This document shows, one piece after another, positions 4,762-5,216 of a stretch of DNA of 5,216 nucleotides. Below the pieces are notes generated by a model, which was given only the letters and a program-made list of their open reading frames with translations, was not told the origin of the DNA and ran no database searches. Position numbers and translations under genes: made by a program. Location: contig JAKDMK010000202.1 of assembly GCA_030452365.1 (NCBI GenBank), positions 1-5,216 on the forward strand, read 5' to 3'. Origin of the DNA: Nitrococcus sp. GTDB lineage: Bacteria; Pseudomonadota; Gammaproteobacteria; Nitrococcales; Nitrococcaceae. Positions within the stretch are counted from its first letter, which is position 1; the number at the start of each line of letters is the position of its first letter.

Positions 4762-4803
4762 CGGCGCGTTAGCGCGACCGGCCAAGCTCAGGATTCCACA
4801 TCA

Positions 4804-5216
4804 GTGTTCAATTATCTGGCTCGAAAGAAGCGCGGTCGTTTCAAACGCTGCCTGCTGCACATCGGCACGGAGAAAACGGGAACATCGACCATCCAGCGGT
4901 TCCTCGCGGCGAACCGCCAGGCGCTGGCGGCCGAGGGAGTGCTTTATCCTACATGCGGCGGCGGCGAAAACGGCGGCAGTCAGTGGGGGTTTGCGGCCTC
5001 TGCCGCACGGCAGGCGTGGAAGCTTGACCTCGGCATGTTCCTGAACATCCACTGCGCGCAGGATCAAGCGCGCTACCGATCCGCTCTGATCGACGACCTT
5101 AGCCGCGAGTTCGAGGCTTTGACGGGTAGGGACGCACTGATTATCTCCTCCGAGCATTTTCAGAGTCGGCTGCGCCACATGGATGAGATTGTCGCACTCA
5201 AAGAGTTTCTCGGGCA
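4804..5216 (+). CDS. Sulfotransferase-like protein, 3' end beyond window
   Basis: The 137 visible codons encode the start of a PAPS-dependent sulfotransferase-like protein, which would move a sulfuryl group to a carbohydrate or similar acceptor. The diagnostic segment is LLHIGTEKTGTSTIQRFL: a strand followed by the phosphosulfate-binding loop (Lys24-Thr25-Gly26-Thr27-Ser28-Thr29 counted from the GTG), then the helix. A later LIISSEHF matches the strand that in this family carries conserved Ser and Glu residues before the PAPS 3'-phosphate contacts. GTG at 4804 is chosen because no ATG precedes the binding loop and a weak CAGGA lies 10 nt upstream; it leaves an 18-residue Lys/Arg-rich leader. 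The frame is open to the window edge. It follows the glycosyltransferase by 42 bp, so the pair may build and sulfate one glycan. Some homologues in polysaccharide clusters have untested activity, so substrate and even donor remain inferred. Confidence 0.85.
   Translation, partial: MFNYLARKKRGRFKRCLLHIGTEKTGTSTIQRFLAANRQALAAEGVLYPTCGGGENGGSQWGFAASAARQAWKLDLGMFLNIHCAQDQARYRSALIDDLSREFEALTGRDALIISSEHFQSRLRHMDEIVALKEFLG

Noticed and set aside
4801..5178. Minus-strand frame and the 4715-5044 plus-strand frame at the right end
   Set aside because: The sulfotransferase frame from 4804 carries the phosphosulfate-binding loop and stays open to the edge, so the others are shadows.

Overview
The window looks like an accessory region of a fairly GC-rich proteobacterial chromosome, perhaps beta- or gammaproteobacterial. 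This is an inference from the gene families present (REP-associated transposase, PagL-like lipid A deacylase, VapBC, MNT/HEPN, glycosyltransferase plus sulfotransferase). No rRNA or universal marker is present to fix the taxon. I see no tRNA, rRNA, CRISPR array or riboswitch.

Layout. (1) 1-696: the 3' two-thirds or so of a REP-associated tyrosine transposase (RAYT) gene, cut by the window edge, followed by short GACCCC repeats. (2) 697-1195: a gene-poor stretch with a small palindrome and a 16-bp direct repeat. (3) 1196-1705: an outer-membrane lipid A 3-O-deacylase (PagL family) with its His/Ser/Glu triad intact. (4) 1773-3348: a toxin-antitoxin and repeat zone. An MNT nucleotidyltransferase antitoxin gene on the minus strand is followed by only the first 13 or so recognisable codons of its HEPN toxin. 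An apparently intact vapBC pair on the plus strand has a promoter overlapped by nested inverted repeats. Three diverged copies of one repeat (A 1773-1852, B 2274-2352, C 3161-3220), all in the same orientation, bound these two modules. Copy C is joined to an antisense relic of the C-terminus of a second RAYT, which suggests that the repeats are ends of decayed RAYT elements. (5) 3349-3507: intergenic DNA with two runs of 7-bp repeats in opposite orientation. (6) 3508-5216: a family-2 glycosyltransferase with an added C-terminal beta-rich domain, then, 42 bp later in the same frame, the start of a sulfotransferase-like protein that runs off the window. These last two genes look like the beginning of a surface polysaccharide operon.

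How it fits together. The left and middle parts are typical mobile or addiction DNA with clear decay (lost toxin, RAYT relic). The right end is cell-envelope glycan biosynthesis. The PagL-like enzyme also acts on the envelope, but nothing in the sequence ties it to the polysaccharide genes. The most notable observations are the toxin-less MNT antitoxin, the repeat-bounded arrangement of the two TA modules, and the RAYT relic that explains one of the repeats.
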